A stretch of 64,000 nucleotides of DNA from contig CAJJDP010000005.1 in assembly GCA_905182995.1 (NCBI GenBank), positions 496,001 through 560,000 on the forward strand, written 5' to 3'. Shown piece by piece: positions 11,336 through 24,316 of the stretch. The stretch's first letter is position 1; each line of letters begins with the position of its first letter. Position numbers and translations under genes: made by a program. The notes below the pieces were generated by a model. That model did no database searches. It saw nothing but the letters and a program-made list of their open reading frames with translations, and was not told the origin of the DNA. Origin of the DNA: Paramecium octaurelia. Lineage: Eukaryota > Ciliophora > Oligohymenophorea > Peniculida > Parameciidae.

Positions 11336-13267
11336 TAATAACAATAATAATAGTAGTTGTAAAATTCTTAAATTTCAACATAATAACATTAAAGTTCTGA
11401 CTTTTAGCCTGGAATAATGCAAGAAAGAATGAGCTTTGGTGTTGCTTCAAATCAATCTTAAAAGATTCAAAATTTATAAATTAAAAAATAGGAACGATAA
11501 AGTACCATTGATATACATAACTTAATAAATGGATTAGTAGACACCGATGAACCGAAAATAAATAGTATATCTATGATAAACGACACTGATTTTACAATAG
11601 ATTTAAATTTAACAATTTTAGATTGTAATAAATTTTAACATTAATTTAGAGATGGATTAATCAAAATAATATAGTATAAACTTAACTACGGATCAAACGA
11701 TTGTGAAAAAAGCACTCATTGAGAATGTTTTATATGAAATATCTTGTGGCGTTGTGTAGAAGAATAAAGAATTGTCAATTAAGATTTCAATAAATTCAAA
11801 ATAGTAACACTCAACTGCTAAAGTTGAATATGTTGAACTATCTATTATAAAAGACTTAATTTAATTCATAGATTATAAGAATGTCTTACCTTACACTTAA
11901 TAGCTGAAATGTATTACTACTTTTAAGTAGTTTATTTAATACTTGATAATTCCATTCATTTCAATTAAAGAAGAAGAAGGAGAGCAAAAAATATCAATAT
12001 ATGCATAGCCATAAAGTTTATTAAATGATGGAGACAAGATTTAATTGTGTGATGAATAATGCATTCCATAGTTGTATCCTTTAGAGGATGGAATATTTAG
12101 ATTGATATTAAACACAATTGCTTTAGATTTATAGTTTGATTAAAGTTCTTTAGATCAATTCTTTGATGTATATGGTTAAGACGATTACGAAAGAGAGGAA
12201 GTTTAGGAAATGATTAGAATTTAAGAGAATTTGGAAAAATCTAATGACACTGTGAAACCAAAACATAAAGTTTATAATATTAGAAGTTATATTGTTAAAA
12301 ATTAATAAAAATTGACTTAATTTATATAAAAATTAGTAAATGATTTAGAAGAGCTTTTATACAGAATTTTTAATGTTCAAAAATTTCAATAAATCAATAA
12401 AATTTTGAGTGGCACCTAAATAACAATGCCAAATAAAAGTTAGGCGAAAGTTTAAATGTGCTTAATAAAAATATGGGATAAAAATACTTTTTAAAGAATT
12501 ATTTTTATTGCAGATAATTCTAGAGAATAATGTTTTGAGTTATTTTTAAGCAACACATATGAGACTTATGGTAAGTATTAAATTAATAGTAGGTCCAAGA
12601 TAATCAAAAGTTAAAGCAATGGGACATACTTAAATTCAGTATGATAATGTATGCCAGAAATTAGGATTAAACGTTAGTAATCTAGATTAAGCAGATTCTC
12701 TTCTGATTTGCAATATTTTATGCAACTGTTATACATTATTGACCTTTACTAAGGAGTTGGATGCGGACGATCAAGAAAGATTTAAAGAGAATGCAATTCT
12801 ATCAGTTGATTTGTCATGCGAATGCAATTGCAGAATGTTTTTGAGTAAATTTTAGAATAAAGTTAGACAACCAACACAGCATGTATAAAATACCATTCAC
12901 CATGTCTTATTTGGGTATACAAGACAAACCTATAGGCATAAGAGTATAGATTTATGATGTGCATACAAATACTGAGCAAGGAATGTTTCTATCAATTTCA
13001 AAGGAAACGTGGGATAAACTAGAAATATAAGTAAAGGGAAAGCATTCAAGAAAATATACACTATAGAACAAGATGAGTAGCGAGTATCATTTACCATAAA
13101 TCTTACAGAATGGAGGATTTCATGTAATAAAAGAGAAACTTACAGTTGAAGAGAATAAGACATACAGAATATTACATGGGAAACATATATCTTTTGTAGA
13201 TAGATTGGAAAATGTCCTTAATTCTTATTCACTATTAGAATATCTCAATAAAAAGCTATAATCATGA
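9892..13267 (+). CDS. TPR-like, coiled-coil, polyQ protein
   Basis: Function unknown. Start ATG 9892-9894, stop TGA 13265-13267. The first 150 residues are helical and TPR-like (LNLSRIYYYLQDFKKCLSI). Then come a basic Ser/Pro linker, a coiled coil (about 10990-11210, many Glu/Lys) and a polyglutamine tract encoded by TAA/CAA repeats at about 11215-11354. The C-terminal half is a folded-looking region with a Cys-rich stretch (CNILCNCYTLL, then CECNCRMF). Introns that restore the frame lie at 10318-10340, 10563-10581 (19 nt), 10894-10918, 11625-11649 and 12571-12589. The joint near 12950 is less sure; a 37-nt intron is one solution. The gene could be read as two or three genes, but these introns join all parts in one frame. 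Confidence 0.7.
11215..11354 (+). repeat. TAA/CAA microsatellite coding for polyglutamine
   Basis: A run of about 45 triplets, mostly TAA with some CAA, in frame with the surrounding gene. In the ciliate code all of these are Gln, so it is a polyQ tract and not a stop-rich spacer. The antisense reads as polyisoleucine, which I reject as coding. Confidence 0.85.
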
Positions 13268-14060
13268 TCTATTATTGAATGATGAAATATAAAATTTACA
13301 TCTTTCATATGCACTAAAAAATATAATTCCCGATGTTGAGATCTACATCGTTCGAATATGGGCAGCTCTAAAGAAACCTAGAATTCCTTCTGTCTCATAA
13401 ATCGACTTAATACAACCTCTGAGAGAATCATAAAATTGATTCCTCTAGGTCATTAATTTAGATTTCACAACATCGCACGGTGTAGTTAAAAAGGCTGCTG
13501 TACCTCCTGCCACTGCCCCATTTAATGCATGGTCTACAAATCCATCATTTCCAAAGTGTATCTTCATATTTTCATATATTGGAAACTGAATTGCACTGAA
13601 TGGTATTTCTCTCATTATTATAGTCGTGAATCCTGCATAAAAACCTCTAAATCCTTAGCCGTAATAGATTGATCTCAGTGTATCTCTCACACTTGCATCT
13701 AAACCTACTTGCATTTGGTTCTTGACAACTTCAAAAGGATTTCTGAAAATGTTTGTTACAAACTCGCCTAAAGCACCTGCTATCATATGTGAACAACCAT
13801 ATTTTTTTGATGTATCATAAGTGGAGAAGAATATGAATGCTGATGGAAAGGAGACTGTTATTTATGATAAAAGCTTCAAATAATAGATAAGATGGCTATA
13901 CTCCTTTATATTTATTTACTTTGGCTGCTGTTTTGAAATAATCAACTTTATTATTGGATGCCTAGATTCTGGTCTTTATTGTTTCAATAGGAAAAAAGAT
14001 AAAATCTGTAATGATTCCTGCTGAGCCTCCTGCAATACCAGAAATAAATATTTAATCCAT
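13262..14060 (-). CDS. Mitochondrial carrier, SAM-carrier type
   Basis: Predicted S-adenosylmethionine carrier of the inner mitochondrial membrane (SLC25A26 type). Start ATG 14058-14060, stop TCA (TGA reversed) 13262-13264. Three repeats each carry the carrier signature: PIETIKTR near residue 24, PFEVVKNQ in the middle and TPCDVVKS in the last third. The first repeat opens with GGSAGIITDFIFFPIETIK and the last has TMQISTSGIIFFSAYE, close to the SLC25A26 pattern ISLGGFIF. A 28-nt intron after residue 40 or so restores the frame in the first repeat (into SFPSAFIFFSTYD). Length of about 255 residues fits, as this family is short. The substrate call is family inference; other SLC25 members are possible. 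Confidence 0.85.
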
Positions 14061-14244
14061 TTTTATAATAATATATAATCATTTTAACTCAAACAATTTT
14101 AGTAAGCATTTCTTTATTTGAAAAAACAGATTATTTTTCTATTAATTTAAGCATCTAACACACTTTTTACAATCCTAACATCCCATTTATAATATGCAGT
14201 ATTCACTTACAAAGCTACATGCATTCAACAATTATTCATAAAAT

Positions 14245-17200
14245 TCATTTAATTTTAGTTTTATCTAAATAAATAATTAAAACTACCTCTTAATCACTCA
14301 ATAACAAAATTTTTGGTAAAATAGAAACATCTAATAGAGTTCTGAGATTTTAAATATCTCTTTCCGTTTCGTATTGCCTAATCTTATAGAGAGGATCTTC
14401 TCCACTTTCTTGTTATTGATTAATAAATTAAATATGCTTAGAATTAAATTACTTAATAGAGTCCAATAATATTTGTAAATATCTATTTAAGACTATTTCA
14501 TATGGTTCTTTAATTGAAAATTCTTCATTAGTTTATTCCTAGTTTTGTTGATGTTCCTTCAATTATTCTTATTTCAAAATCTCTATTTTAAATTAAATTA
14601 TCATAATCATGCAAGAAAATGCTTCTCTTTCTTGTCTTAATAAACCAGGTAGCACATTCATATCTTGCATGAATCCTGACTTCCAAATATTGTATCTTTG
14701 TTCAATCTATTGATTGAATAACTTAGCAAATTAATATGATTCATAGAATGTGATTTCTAGATTATCTAATTAACTTAGACTCCAATTCTAATGATAAAGT
14801 TCGCAAATGTCTCTGCTTGTTTAAATTAATAATAATTAAGCAGCACATTGACTGTAGCATTCATTTATTAGATTATTTGTAACAGTTTACAGTGATTTTT
14901 ATCTCTACAGTTTACGACTAGCTTATTATTCTTATTTAATCGCAGATTAGTCTATATCTTTAAGTTTAGTTGGTATTGTATATTTAAGCATCTATTAAAT
15001 GAATGACAATATTAATTCCCAATCTTTCTATTCAAATTATAATCCTTTCTCCATAATCATAGTTTTGAAAGCTTAAATACTTAATTGTGCTAATTTTTCA
15101 TTCTAATTTTAAATACAATTCTAGAATAATTTCAGAAAATCTGGCAATTATCCTTTTAATTTAGTGTAATGTTTCTTGATTAAACTTGAAATATTTTGAA
15201 ATACTTTTTGGCAACTATCCTTAAACCAATATTAATTGAGCTCTGGATTCGAGCTTAAAGTAAATTAAATTTCATCAAATATGGGTCTTAAAACAGAAGA
15301 GAATATCATTATCCAATACTCTTCATTAAACAAATTACCTTTCTCCTCTAAAATGTAGAATAATGTTTCAACTGCCTAAGTTTATATTTGAATTCTTTTA
15401 TCCCCTGCCAAATTTGACAGAATTCCTAAGAGGGGAACCTACAAGGTTTATTACTCTTGCGTTATCATAAAGCGTTAACATTGTTTAACAAATTCAATTG
15501 AATTAACTGCCATATTTTCATTATCCTTTTTACCTAGAATCTAATATGTTTAAATTAAATCGATCAATATTAATTCTTATATTTCTATAAATCTTAAGAG
15601 ATCAAAAGCTAACTTTGAAAGTGTATCATTTTCTTCCTTTAAGCCAAGATTAATTAAATTAAAAATGACCTTATATCCACTCTTGATGTAAGTTTTACTA
15701 TTTTGAAGAATTTGCTTTACGCATAACAATACAAATTCCTTTTCCTCAATATCACTATTATTGTAGATTAATTCAAATGGTTTTAAGACCTCTCTTTAAA
15801 ATTCTATGTTATACAATTCTTCTTTCTATAAGAATTTCATATTTAATTATTTTAAAGAATCAACAGCAACAATAGTAATCTTTTTAACTCTGAATGTAAC
15901 TGTTTCTTGAATATGCTGACTTACAATAGACCATAGTCTATTCCATATTACTTTGACTCTATCCATATTATAATCACTGACTTCAACAAGCTTTTATAAA
16001 GAGTAGATACGATGTTTTTAAATGATTTCTTATTTTGATAACTAACATAGTTAAAGTATAAACTCCTCAATAGATTAATTATCTAAATCTTTTGAACACA
16101 TAAACACTTTTTCTGTGTGATCTGAATCTAACAATCTGAATTCATCCATTTGACTTACAGCCTCTAAAACACATTTCCATCCTTATTCATGTAATGAATT
16201 GCCAATAGTTGGAATTATTGATAATAAACCGATCATTAACATAGTACTTCCTTTTTTTAAACTATTTAATCCTACTTTTATAACTTCCTAAACCAAGCTC
16301 TCTATTTTCATAGATAATTTTGAAGACAACCTAATTAATTATAGGATACTTTTAATTAGAGAATCGCCATTAGGAGTTGTTTCATATGTCACCAAAAGTA
16401 TTTCTAAAAATTTTCCTGAAAATGATTCAAGTAGACCCTTTGATAACAAAATTGTTTCTTAATCAATTTAAATATAATTAGAATTAGATTATCTTTTGAT
16501 TAAATCCTTAATCTTCTTTAAGAGTTCTTCCATCTATTTTTAATATTAATTAGGCGTGAGAGAATTCATAGGGGTATTAGATTCTCTAACAGCAAGGGGA
16601 TTTTTTTAAATTGAGTGATAAGTTACTGTGAGATATTCTGATGGTAAATCCTCTCCATCATTTATTTACCTGGCTAACTTAATGAAATCTGTTAATTTCA
16701 TTTTTTCAACTACTTTTGGATTGTGCAAATCAGTTTATAACATGACTAAGAGATAAGTAAATGTATAAATGCTGCTGCTGGATTTAAAGTGGAAATTCGT
16801 ATTGCTTTAGTTATCCTCATAGAATTTATCTGCAAACTTTTAAACTACTCTATCAATCTATTAGGATTCAGGTGGTAAAGTAAACAAATCTAAGTACTAT
16901 CTTAATGCTTATTCAACTGATAAATTATGAAATTTCAAAAAGTTTGTGTATTCACTTAACACTTATATATTGATTGGATGATGACCACCTAGATATTATC
17001 CGACAGATTCCTTGGGCAAACTTTTATTTTCAATTAAAAATCGAGCAATCGAAGTAGGGTCATCTTATAAAATATTTGCTTTTATTAAAAATGAGACTCC
17101 CTTCTCAGGATTCTTTTTAAAAAGATCGACTCCTTTCTATATTTCTTACTTTTATTATCTTTACATCTCTAATTAGTTTATAAATACAGTTTCATCTACA

Positions 17201-18571
17201 TCCTAAGGCTGTTATTACTCTTATTAAGAATTACTGATAGCCTTTTCGTTAAAGGTCTATTCTAAACCTAGAATAATGGCTTGATATATTTGTGTAATCA
17301 CTGGTCGGAATTATTCATGTTATTAAAAGATGCTGTGTAATGTATTGATAATATTTTCCATTAAAAATTCATGCTTTATACTGCAATCGTAATTCAAATA
17401 AAATTCAAGCGAGGCATGCTTTCTTTGAAAAATTCTCCATAACGATTCTAATGTTGTTTACTTATGTTAATCAGTAGTATTCTTGTTTGTGAGAACACTA
17501 ATATAGATTTAATTAATAAAGATATTTATTTGGTTGATCATTTCTTTATGTTTACTAAAAGTTAACCTTTAAAATATTTTAAAGCTGAGTGAATATAACT
17601 ATTATTCATTTTGTAAACAGAACTTCAATAAATATGAACTCAAATTGTAAATATTTTATGCCTCCACAGAGAAATCATAATTATCACATATGAAATAGAT
17701 TCCCTCTAATAAAATTATTTAATTTCTTTGTTATTGAAATTACTATTTTGGAGATAAGAGTCTGATCAGTAAATCAAACAGATTTTGTGCATTTTCATAA
17801 TTTTTTTATTTTAATTCCAATGCCTCTTGAATATATTTCTTACACCTATATGAACACACTGTTACTTTATTTTATCTACATTCAAACTTACCCTCTTTCC
17901 CACAATATTAACATTATTTAATATCAGAAACTTTATTAATCATATTATCAAGTGTTATTTTTACGAGGGCATCACTATTGCTTCCTTGAAATGTTATCAA
18001 AATAATTTATAAGAAAATCCCTTTGCATAATCTATCAATATTTTAAGACTTTGATTGAGCATAAATATAAACAATAGTTTTAATAATTTTCGTTAGCTCA
18101 TGATATTACATATTACATTATGGATTCATCACAAGTGATATCAATAATTTTAATGCTAATGAAATTATTTCATCCTTTTCCACTAAGCATTATTAAACTA
18201 AATGGATTAGTGATTCAATCACATTCATAGGTTGTTCTCTTTTTTTACCTGCTGTGTCTGTTATTTCAATTTAATCAGATTATTAAAAGTTTTCTGTGTT
18301 GTCTTGTAAGCCCCCATCAATATAACCTTTTGATACTAAGTTCTAAAATGTAATCAAAATTTACAATTAGGGTTGTTAACGTAAATTCCTTAATTTTACT
18401 TTATTTGATTTGCATTCCCTATTTGAACGCGATTATATGATCTCCAAAATAGGATTTATCTTATCCTTAGAACTTATTTATTGTCTCTTTATAATAATTT
18501 AGCTTTTGGGGAAGCACTTTTTTCAATTTTTCAAAATACTATATCACCAGATTTTAATATGTTTCATTCAT
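14245..18571 (-). CDS. Sec7-domain Arf-GEF, BIG/Sec7 type
   Basis: Exchanges GDP for GTP on Arf GTPases at Golgi or endosome membranes. Start ATG 18569-18571, stop 14245-14247; about 1,400 residues. The N-terminus (MNETYQNLVIQYFEKLKKV) is a DCB-like helical region with an intron after residue 70 or so. The Sec7 domain lies at about 16560-17150: GVSFLIKAN, then IARFLIENKSLPKESVGQYL, then LFTLPPESQQIDR, which holds the catalytic Glu, then LLVMLQTDLHNP and NDGEDLPSEYL. The C-terminal half is a series of long helical repeats (HDS-type) as in BIG1/2 and yeast Sec7. Length, domain order and motifs agree with the BIG class and not with cytohesins, since no PH domain follows. Confidence 0.9.
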
Positions 18572-18833
18572 TATATTTATTATAAATATTATTTTCTATT
18601 TTCAGAATTTTTATGAAAGTCAATAGATTGACTTAAATTTTTGCTTGAATATTAGCAATACTATGATTAAATAACACATTTGTATGATTGATAGTCAATC
18701 TTTATTCACGAAATTCACTTTGAAATTGGCCATCATTCTAATAATCATTTGTTCTTATATTTAAATCAAGGAAATCATAACTTTTGATATGTAGAATAAA
18801 TAATCATTAATTATAGTAAGAATTGGTCAGCGA

Positions 18834-20417
18834 TCAGTAATTAATATATTTTAAGGTAACTAATTTTGGCTTGATGGAAGTAATGACAATTTATTTCCTA
18901 TTTATTACGAAATGCTATGAATGTAAAGTCCAATAACTAAAATTTAATATTTTTATACATTGATCTTCAAACTCAATCTTGTTGATAAAATTCGAATAAA
19001 GACTTATCTTGTGGATCAACTAATCTAGAGACTTCTTAGAATAATAGCATTTAAATTTGATGCAAATTAAAGAGTTTTCTAATATTAATGTAGATATTTT
19101 CAAATGCTTAGATATTGTTTTTTCAATGATTTCAATAAAAAACATTAACAATAGTTCTTTATTGTTTGTGATTAAAATGATTTTATTATCAATTTATATC
19201 TCATAATCTTAATAAATAAAACTTATTTTTTAGAATAAATATTCTAATTAAAATATTTATACTGATAAAATGCTGTGAGGTGTGATATATTCTTATAAAT
19301 TGGCGTATAGACATATTTTTCTAATTTTTGATAATAGATTCAAAGAGGCGGATATATCATTACACTTTTTCTTAAGTGGCTGATATAACAAATAAATAAA
19401 CTTTTTATATTTAAATTAATAGTTTTAATCTAAACTTAAAGTTTTATTAATTTGTAGTTCAGTCTCATAACTATATTTATCTTTGGAAATTATTTATAAA
19501 AGAATTATAGGTCTAACGCTATAAAATATTGAATATTAAATAATTTAAGCTTTACCCTAAAATAAAATTGATAAATTCTATTTTAGATCATCCTTTGAAA
19601 AATTAGTATGATTTTGAATCTATTCATAACAAAATTATTCAAAATTTTACTTTTTGTTTAATTTTATCGCTCGTAAATATGTTTTAAGTTATTACGTTGT
19701 ATCTATTTTATATATGTAATTTTTAGAATTTGATAATTAAAAACTAAAGGTCGGATTATCAAAATAAAATATTAGATATTGTTCGCTAATTAACTACGTA
19801 AATATATTTTCCCATTGATTATCAATAAAACCTAATTAAAACTATGATCTTAAAGCAACTTAATGATCATATAAACCTTATAATATCACTAACCCTGATA
19901 ACAGCATTGCAACAAATCCAGGATAATAAATTGATTCCTCTCCATATGACCATATAAATATATATATCGATGGGAAAACACTTGCTTAATAAGCTGCTTA
20001 AATAAAGTCAGATGATAAAATTATTATCAATTATGATCCAATTATACCCAATTAAACAATCTTTGAATAGTTTATGGAATATGCAGCTTTCTGATATTCA
20101 ATAATTACAAATACAGTGGCAAAAAAGTGATTATATACTAAAAGTCCTGTTCTAACATGTTTAGGTTTATAAATTAAAATTAAGATAAGGATGATATTTA
20201 AAAACAATTGAGATAAGTAATGAACAAGGACGTAGTTCCAATTAAGTAGTTCGTATTATTGTGTAGCTATAATTTATATCAGATCTGTGATCTGTATTAA
20301 AGTTGTTGTTATTACTAATCTTTTCAACAAAGGCCTTCTATTAACGTCTAACCAATATTTTTGATATGAATCTTCCAACTTTGTATCTTTAAAATACAAG
20401 GAGTACCGATTCATCAT
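18834..20417 (-). CDS. Multi-pass membrane protein with a degenerate kinase-like tail
   Basis: Unknown family. One intronless frame of 527 residues, ATG 20415-20417 to TGA 18834-18836. The first 200 residues have four to six hydrophobic segments (for example LFLNIILILILIY, LLVYNHFFATVFVII, LGIIGSQLIIIL). The rest is soluble. A helical stretch resembling a dimerisation region (NDISASLNLLSKIRKICLY) is followed by ITNNKELLLMFFIEIIEKT, which looks like the N-box region of a histidine-kinase ATPase domain without its Asn/His residues, and no G-box is visible. The resemblance is weak and may be chance. A membrane sensor with an inactive kinase fold is one guess; an adenylyl-cyclase-like membrane anchor is another. 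Confidence 0.7.
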
Positions 20418-21418
20418 ATGTAATGTTATTTTATTAATGAAAATCAATTATAAATATATTTAATCACTAGGGCAAGAAAAATATTTTAATAAATAAGTAT
20501 ATAGTTTTCTTTTTAATTTTTTATTAAACTTCTTTTAATCATTTAATAACACAAAAATCAAAATGAACTTCCTTTGATATTTAATTTTGATTAATCGATT
20601 TTATTTTTAATTGAAAAAATTAAATATCATTCATTATATATAGTTCTTTAGTTAACCAATTTTGACAATTTTACCAAATTCTATCCCGAAACCTCTTAAC
20701 CTTACTGAATAAGGTTAAACCGAACACTTTTAGCCTAATCAAAAGAATAAGGCCTTTTTTTTGGAAATTTTTATTGTTGTTTTAAGATTCCTTTAAGTTT
20801 TCTTTTTGGATTCAGATGAGCCCCATCTTCAGAAGGGGTCTTAGAGCCGAGAAAACGAGTTGAAATCTTTAACGACTTTTCTTTGTTTAACTATTATATA
20901 AAATGAATTTAAGTTAGTACTTGTTAATAGATAAATTTTGGCTATATTAGTTTTATTTACATAATCATTATATCATCATCATCTTTGATATCTGTTAATG
21001 ATTCGAGAATCAAGGTTTGTTCTCTTGAATTAAATCGTCTTTATTGTGAGCAAATACATCCCATTATGATTTGAAAAATATTATATTTATAACATGTTTA
21101 TTATCAACACTATATAAATTTCAATAGTACAAATTCTAGTATGCAATATGTTCATACCTCTTAATAAATTATATCAGTTAAATTTTCTTGATAATGAATC
21201 TAAATCTCTAACTTTATTTAGAATTATTCAAACCATTAAAATTTATAAAGAATGATAACATTCATACATAGACTTTGGCCATTGCATGTATATTAAAAAT
21301 TAAATTACAATTTATATAAACTTAATAAAGATAGCTTCGAAACTTCGATAGTATTTAGGCTTTTACTTATTGTTCAATTCAAATAATTCTTATGCTAAAA
21401 TATAATTAATTATAAATT
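20418..21418. other. Long intergenic region between divergent genes
   Basis: The longest spacer in the window (1.0 kb). No frame with protein-like composition on either strand. It contains a patch at about 20690-20890 with higher GC, two hairpins and a T run, listed separately as a possible small RNA. Confidence 0.5.
20685..20762 (+). ncRNA. Possible Pol III small RNA
   Basis: Two hairpins in tandem, AACCTTA/TAAGGTT (20698-20716) and GCCTAAT/ATAAGGC (20733-20753), are followed directly by eight T (20755-20762), the usual Pol III end signal. GC is higher than the flanks. A second GC-richer piece with a CCCC/GGGG hairpin lies at 20815-20890. I could not match either to U1-U6, 5S, SRP, RNase P or telomerase RNA from memory, and no A/B box is clear. 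It may be chance. Confidence 0.25.
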
Positions 21419-22966
21419 ATGTCATAATAACAAGAAATTGAAATATTATTCCCTTAAAATATTTCTTAGTCATTTCTATCGATATTACTATAGCATAGTT
21501 TAGCTGCCACTTTGACATTCTAATAAGCGGTTAAAAATTTAATGAGTGAGGATTTCGCATTAATTCATTATGGTTTAATTTCAATTGGAAAATCAATATA
21601 ATATTTTTCTCATCAATAAGAGGATATTGGAGATTAATAAAAAGAGCATCTTATTACAATAATTTAGTAGATTTTGCAAGTTTAGATGCCAGAATGCCTT
21701 TAATATTGTGCTATAAGTAACAATATTAATAATTTAGATGTTCTTTTCGTATTGTTAAATGTTTTTGATCCCCAGCATTAACTTTTGATTAAAAAATTGT
21801 CTTTTGAAAGCTTATGCTAAATATATAATAAAGATGCAACCGGTCTATTTCATAATAAGATTATAATAATTTTTGGTATATTAAGTAAATTAGATAATAA
21901 TACCCCATTTCAACTACACAAATGTTGCAATATTCAGTAAAGATTAGAAAAAATAACCTCATTATATGATTCGATTAATTATCTTTAGGCTCTCAAAATC
22001 TTTTGTAAGGAAGCGCCATAATGTTATAAAAGTATGACGCTTGATTTTATCAAGACCAAGTTGAAAGTAATAAAGACTTAATAAATGAGTGTTTGTAATA
22101 CAAATTAGATTTCAAATTTATCATTAAGAACTTTAAAATAGTTTATTCATAAAATAACTATATCAATTATTAAGAATTTAATGAAAATTGAAAGCCCAGT
22201 AATAGATTAATAGCTTTTGACTATGTGGGATGAAGTTATAGTTATTTGGGTTGATGATCATTAAAATAATCTAGAATGCAGTGTAATTTAAATAGTTTTA
22301 GAATATATTTAAAAAATTAATTTTCCTAAAGAAAAAATTGAAGATAAAGTATTTTAAGATCGACTTTTACTTAATTTAGACCAGGATTCAACATTAAAAT
22401 TATTTGAAACTTTATAAATTTACTAATATTTAATTAAGTAATTTTCATTTTGTATAGCTAATGATGAATTCTTTAAAAAGCTGATGTAGATCTGCTAAAA
22501 CTCATAAAGTCCAATTTACACAACACTTATTTTGAAGATTATAATTTAAATGATAAAAAGTCAGAAATTTATTCCTGAATATCTTCCTAAATTACAGCAA
22601 TTTAATATAATAGGATTATTACCTGAATATTTAGATGAAGTCGTGTTTATAATAGAAAAATTATAGCCTTGCTCTCATCTCTCAGTTTTCTTCAAATAAA
22701 AATAACAAATTGAGCTTAAATTTGCCAAATGCGTTATGAAATTAGTCACTTTAATTTTAAAGAATAATAAACTTATAGATGTATTCAAAACAGAGATTGC
22801 ATAATTTGAAAGTGTATTTTTATCAGAAAGATGTTAAAATTTAATACATTAAATTCATAATCAGAAGATATAAGAAAAACTTATCTTAATTATTGAACTT
22901 TTATAAAATAATAAATCATACTAACATTATGAAGCTACAGATAATAAAAAAATTAAATTAAACTGA
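21419..22966 (+). CDS. Helical-repeat (HEAT/ARM-like) protein
   Basis: Not recognised. One intronless frame of 515 residues, ATG 21419-21421 to TGA 22964-22966. The protein is nearly all helical, Leu/Ile-rich with Gln, with repeating pairs such as SVIQIVLEYIQKINFPKE and LFETLQIYQYLIKQFSF, which suggest an armadillo or HEAT solenoid. No membrane segment or signal peptide. The start follows a short AT-rich leader. The gene converges on 23032-24018 with 65 bp between stops. A transport or scaffold role would be typical, but nothing specific is visible. Confidence 0.75.
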
Positions 22967-23031
22967 TTTTCATTAATATCAATATACATAATTCTTAAGA
23001 AGTTTTAATTTATTTTAATATATTGATAAAA

Positions 23032-24018
23032 TCATTGATTATATTATTTTAATTTGAAAAATTCTAATCTTCTAATAAATCCTTCATCAAAAGTATGTAC
23101 TCGAATAATATTTTAATCTTTTCTCAAATGATCCAATTCATTTTAATGTTTCTTAGGCATTTAGCAATTAGTTTAAATTTTCTTACCTTAGGTTAAATCG
23201 TATTTTATTAAATTTAGTAAACCTAATTAATAGAATACATTCTTAAAATAAATAAAATTAAGTGATTCTTCTGAAAGAATGAATAAGCTTCTTATAAGCT
23301 TTCCTGTTGTCGTTAATCTTAAGGAAAATCTAGAAGTATCTCTTAAAACAATCAAGAATTTATTCTGGATTTCAAATCTTTGGTTTTTTGAAGCAACTGT
23401 TTTCCAACTAAAAATCAGACGATTTTGTTTGTAAATAAAATAATAAGAATATTTTTTTTCCCTCTAAGTTTAATCAATTTTCCCAATAATAAAGGACTCC
23501 CCATCTAAAAATTTTAATTAATCAAAGTATTTCATTGGTTAATATTATTTTAAAACTAATTCCTTATATGTTCCATCAATAGAAATTTGAAAATATCTTT
23601 AAAAACGAGTGCTTATGATTGCAAATTCATTTAAATAACTAAATTGTATTTAAAATATTGAATCTTTTTCGAACTCATTTTTATTAAGTTCTTTTTTCCA
23701 AATCAGCTATTCTTCTTCACAATTTAGGAGACAAAGATAGGTTATATTTTCATTAGATCTCTAAGAAAAAAGTAAAAATTTTGAGTCTGAGGAGAAGCAG
23801 GCTTAAACAATACCTGATATCCTTAAGATGACTTTGCTTTAAGAGTTAATAAAAGTATGTTAGCTGTTAACTGTGTAAGTTCCATGCCGATAAAATATGT
23901 ATTTACCATTTTATGAAATCGCCATAGTCTATGGATTTAATGAAAACGTATCATCAATCAAATCAAAGTATTTCTCAAATTTTAAATCGTAAGCTTCTTT
24001 TCCAAATTTTTATAACAT
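23032..24018 (-). CDS. Beta-propeller-like (WD-type) protein
   Basis: One intronless frame of 328 residues, ATG 24016-24018 (MLQKFGKEAYDLKF) to TGA 23032-23034. Strand-rich repeats end in patterns like MAISQNGKYIFYRHGTYTV and FSSDSKFLLFSQRSN, as in divergent WD40 blades; canonical GH/WD pairs are missing. About five blades could fit. No family name can be given. It lies 298 bp downstream of the RBM26-like gene on the same strand. A short plausible-looking frame at 24068-24274 on the same strand has no link to it and is probably spacer. Confidence 0.65.
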
Positions 24019-24316
24019 AACTAAAAATATAGTTAAATTAGTACTAATAGTGATATTTATTAATAACTCAGGAAAAGTATAATATTATTTGAAAAAAGCA
24101 ATTTAAAAAATTGTAATGAAAATTAATATTAAATTTGTGTTTGATAAGTTTTAATATTTCTAAAAGTGAATTTTTGGTTTCATTTATTTTGTAACCATAA
24201 AAAAGAAAGAAAATTTGAGTATACTGATTATATTTTTTATTTACATTAAATATTATGAATATATAATATTTCAACTTTAAGCAATTAACACCTTTTTAAT
24301 ACCCTAATTTAAAAAC

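Noticed and set aside
11241-11450. Minus-strand frame with a long polyisoleucine run
   Set aside because: It is the antisense of the TAA polyglutamine tract of the plus-strand gene.
20685-20762. Telomerase RNA
   Set aside because: No template complementary to ciliate G4T2/G3T3 telomere repeats is present near the hairpins.
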